From Priapulus caudatus (lineage: Eukaryota > Priapulida > Priapulimorpha > Priapulimorphida > Priapulidae), in the NCBI RefSeq assembly GCF_000485595.1, contig NW_014577527.1:13416-33791 (forward strand): a stretch of DNA of 20,376 bases, given 5' to 3'. How positions within the stretch are numbered: position 1 is the stretch's first letter; each line of letters opens with the position of its first letter. This document shows, in pieces, positions 18,409-20,376 of this stretch. The notes beneath the pieces are model-generated. The model was not told the DNA's origin. It made no database searches and saw only the letters and a list, made by a program, of their open reading frames with translations. A program made the position numbers and the translations under genes.

Positions 18409-18601
18409 CTCAACAACTTTAACAGACAGTCCTGTCTCCTGCCGCCCGCTCTGCAAATTTTTGTGCAGCACACGCAGTGTTTTTGGCAATCATGCCATTG
18501 CTATAAGCCTCCTCCAAAATCTTTGTCTGTCCAGGATTGAAGGCAGTTTTCAGTGATGATGCTGTGGTGGTCGTGTTGTTCAAACATACAGAGTAAAACA
18601 T
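18409..18601 (-). CDS. atypical TALE-like homeodomain, exon 1 (right copy)
   Basis: ATG at 18601, then MFYSVCLNNTTTTASSL and KTAFNPGQTKILEEAYSNGM, all in one frame, followed by QKFAERAA. About four extra bases relative to the left copy then shift the frame before ETGLSVKVVE and the conserved donor (GTAAAA, complement of 18403-18408). The N-terminal half is therefore better here and the C-terminal half better on the left. Neither copy alone is an intact exon. Confidence 0.6.
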
Positions 18602-19023
18602 GCAGTAGATTAATTAAAATTTTAAGCCACAATTTGTTGGATGTCAAGAAGTAAACATCGAATGTAACCTACTATAGTAATGCACATATACATATTAAAT
18701 GTGTATGTTATAACTATGTTATGTTATAGTACCCTCAGTGGTGTACAAGGGGTGCGCGGAATGCACACGGGTGACACCATCACAGGGGGTGACACCAAAA
18801 TAACTCTTTTAGCTTAATGTAAATAAACAGTCTTTTGATGTATTTCCTAAAGGTTTTCTCTTCTAATATATAATTTATTGTTTTCTTACCAAATTTTCAT
18901 TTTAACCATGTGAAACTATGTAAATATAAATAGGCAGTGGGTGGAGGTTTGACAACCGTCTCTCTAATTTACGAGGCTGCAGGTTAACGGCAGTCCATTT
19001 GCTTTCCCACAAACGAGACAAAG

Positions 19024-19080
19024 ATGGCGGCGGCTAATCCAGACTTCGAAATGCCATTGGAAATAAATTCACGAATTTAG
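19024..19080 (+). CDS. short ATG-led exon, right copy
   Basis: The mirror of 14706-14776: AAAGATGGCGGCGGC, then MAAANPDFEMPLEINSR. It is followed by TAG, because an indel disturbs the donor-like GTGAGC. A second ATG at 19110 corresponds to 14683 on the left but is frameshifted. Confidence 0.35.
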   Translation: MAAANPDFEMPLEINSRI

Positions 19081-19437
19081 TTGTGAGCTAGAAAACACTC
19101 GGATTAGGTATGAAAACGAACATTATTGTAAACTTTACATTAGAAGATCGTGAACAATTGCCCTCAGCCCTCAACTCAAACAAACGCCAAAAAAGGCTTC
19201 AGCGAATTACGGTTGCCGTACCTCTCCCGAGGGGGCACATCCATTGTTAAAGGTAGTGGCATGAAGACGTGCCACTGGACAAGGTATATTTCCGAACATC
19301 ATTATTGGCACAGGGTTATTGGTCAGAGTAGCGTTTACACCCCATATCGTGAGTGTGGTTAATGCGAGGGTACAGTCTTAACATTTTACAGGCGGTCTTC
19401 TTGGGTACCCACCATCAAGCTGATATTGGCCCAATAA

Positions 19438-19509
19438 GCCTTATCGCCAATCGTTAAATTACCACAGATGGCGCCCCGCCGCAAAGCAATGATGGGGATG
19501 GAAAAAGGG
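19438..19509. other. junction between inverted repeat and satellite
   Basis: About 70 bp containing AGATGGCGCCCCGCCG. No gene. It may be a degenerate edge of the satellite. Confidence 0.3.
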
Positions 19510-20376
19510 GGAGCAACGATCGGCGCTCATAGATCAATATACGCACGGCTATGGTGATAGGAAAGGGTACTAACTATATATCTCGCAAACGAGTGAGTTA
19601 CATGTCTAGAAATCTAGAGGAATATAGACACACTGTCTTAGCTATAAATCTCTGTTAAATCTTTGCAGTTTGTTGAAGCAAGCGACTAGTCGTAATTAAC
19701 TACTAAATATATGCGAACGGTATCGCGCAATAAGCGCCTATTGGCGGCGCCGGCTATACCCGCGCTATGTCGAATAGGAAGAGTACTAACTATTAATATG
19801 TGGCAAACGAGTTGAGTAACGGATTTCAAATCATTAAGGGAATATAGAACCCTCCCCCGACATGCTCTTAGAGCTACTAATGCGTAAATTTTCAGCTTGT
19901 TGAGCACCGATTAGTCTAATTGAAGTTACCTCAAATATAATTGCGACGGTATCCGCGCATCCAGCCGCCCCGCTAATGCCGTGTCCCGCCGGCGCTATAC
20001 GCACCCCCGGCCTTGGGTGATTAGAAAAATGCTACTCAACGTATTTATCTTCCACTAGGAGTTGAGCTTACATTTCTGGAAATCATAAGATATAGACAAA
20101 TTGTCTTAAGCTATAATGTCTGTTAATTTTTTCAGCTTGTTGAACCGCACCGATTGTCTAATAATTAACCGAAATATACGCGAACGGTATCGCGCCATAC
20201 GGCGCTCCATTGGCGTGCACTCCTGGCCGCGCTTATAACGGCACCGGCTTGGGTGATAGGAAAAAGGCATACTACACTATTATATCTTCCAAAAGGAGTT
20301 GAGCTTACATGTTAGAAATGCTAGAGGAATATAGACTCATGTCTTAGCTTAACCTCTGTAATTTAGTTTGTTGAAG
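19510..20376 (+). repeat. satellite array, unit about 220-245 bp, running off the window
   Basis: The landmark GATAGGAAAA-GG-TACTAAC recurs near 19556, 19773, 20020 and 20257 (spacings of about 217, 247 and 237). In each unit it is followed by GAGTTGAGCTTACAT, GAGGAATATAGAC, TTTCAGCTTGTTGAA, CGATTAGTC and GCGAACGGTATCGCG. About 3.7 units are present and the last is cut by the window end. The 73-codon open frame at 19686-19907 is a by-product. Confidence 0.85.

Larger units (their letters stand above)
17583..19437 (-). repeat. block B', right arm of the inverted repeat
   Basis: The reverse complement of 14352-16210 with scattered small indels. It contains mirrored copies of both homeobox exons, the two GGTGTCACC palindromes and the divergent ATG exon. 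After the outer end (GATATTGGCCCAATA) the sequence is unrelated to that beyond the left arm. Confidence 0.9.

Overview
This is animal (metazoan) DNA. Spliced-looking exons with consensus GT donors, a DEG/ENaC sodium-channel signature, homeodomain exons, a hAT transposase fragment, intronic minisatellites, microsatellites, a satellite array and TTAGGG-type telomere-like tracts all point that way. There are no bacterial operons, no CRISPR array and no rRNA or tRNA that I could recognise. I cannot name the species; a highly heterozygous marine invertebrate (for example a lancelet) is only a guess. Repeated segments differ mainly by one- and two-base indels, often in homopolymers. That looks like a lightly polished long-read assembly, so broken reading frames should be read with caution.

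Left part (1-8040): two copies of one segment lie in tandem. Each has an ~880-bp repeat (143-1008 and 3943-4826), a short shared intron-like stretch, a GC-rich DEG/ENaC exon (1074-1486 and about 6155-6622) and a 22-bp minisatellite downstream. Copy 1 holds about two minisatellite units and stops at an N (1606). Copy 2 has about 60 units (about 6720-8040). Copy 2 also carries a telomere-like insert at 4833-5046, flanked by 6-bp direct repeats, whose empty site is visible in copy 1. Between the copies lies a degraded hAT/ZMYM-like TTF zinc-finger ORF on the minus strand (3298-3879), with an in-frame TAG.

Middle part (8041-13289): mostly gene-poor. It holds an interstitial TTAGGG tract, compound AT/GA/CA microsatellites, a long TG tract that is the complement of the CA tract, a 28-bp minisatellite, a possible late DEG/ENaC exon (about 11885-12048), a Cys-rich candidate exon (about 12630-12746) and short tandem repeats.

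Right part (13290-19437): the most interesting region. Block A (13290-14350) is followed by block B (14352-16210), then a second A (A', 16211-17258), a unique spacer C (17259-17582) and B again in inverted orientation (B', 17583-19437). Each B carries a two-exon gene for a small TALE-like homeodomain protein and, divergently transcribed from it, a short conserved ATG-led exon. The interval between them has two GGTGTCACC palindromes. The window ends in a satellite of about 220-245 bp per unit (from about 19510).
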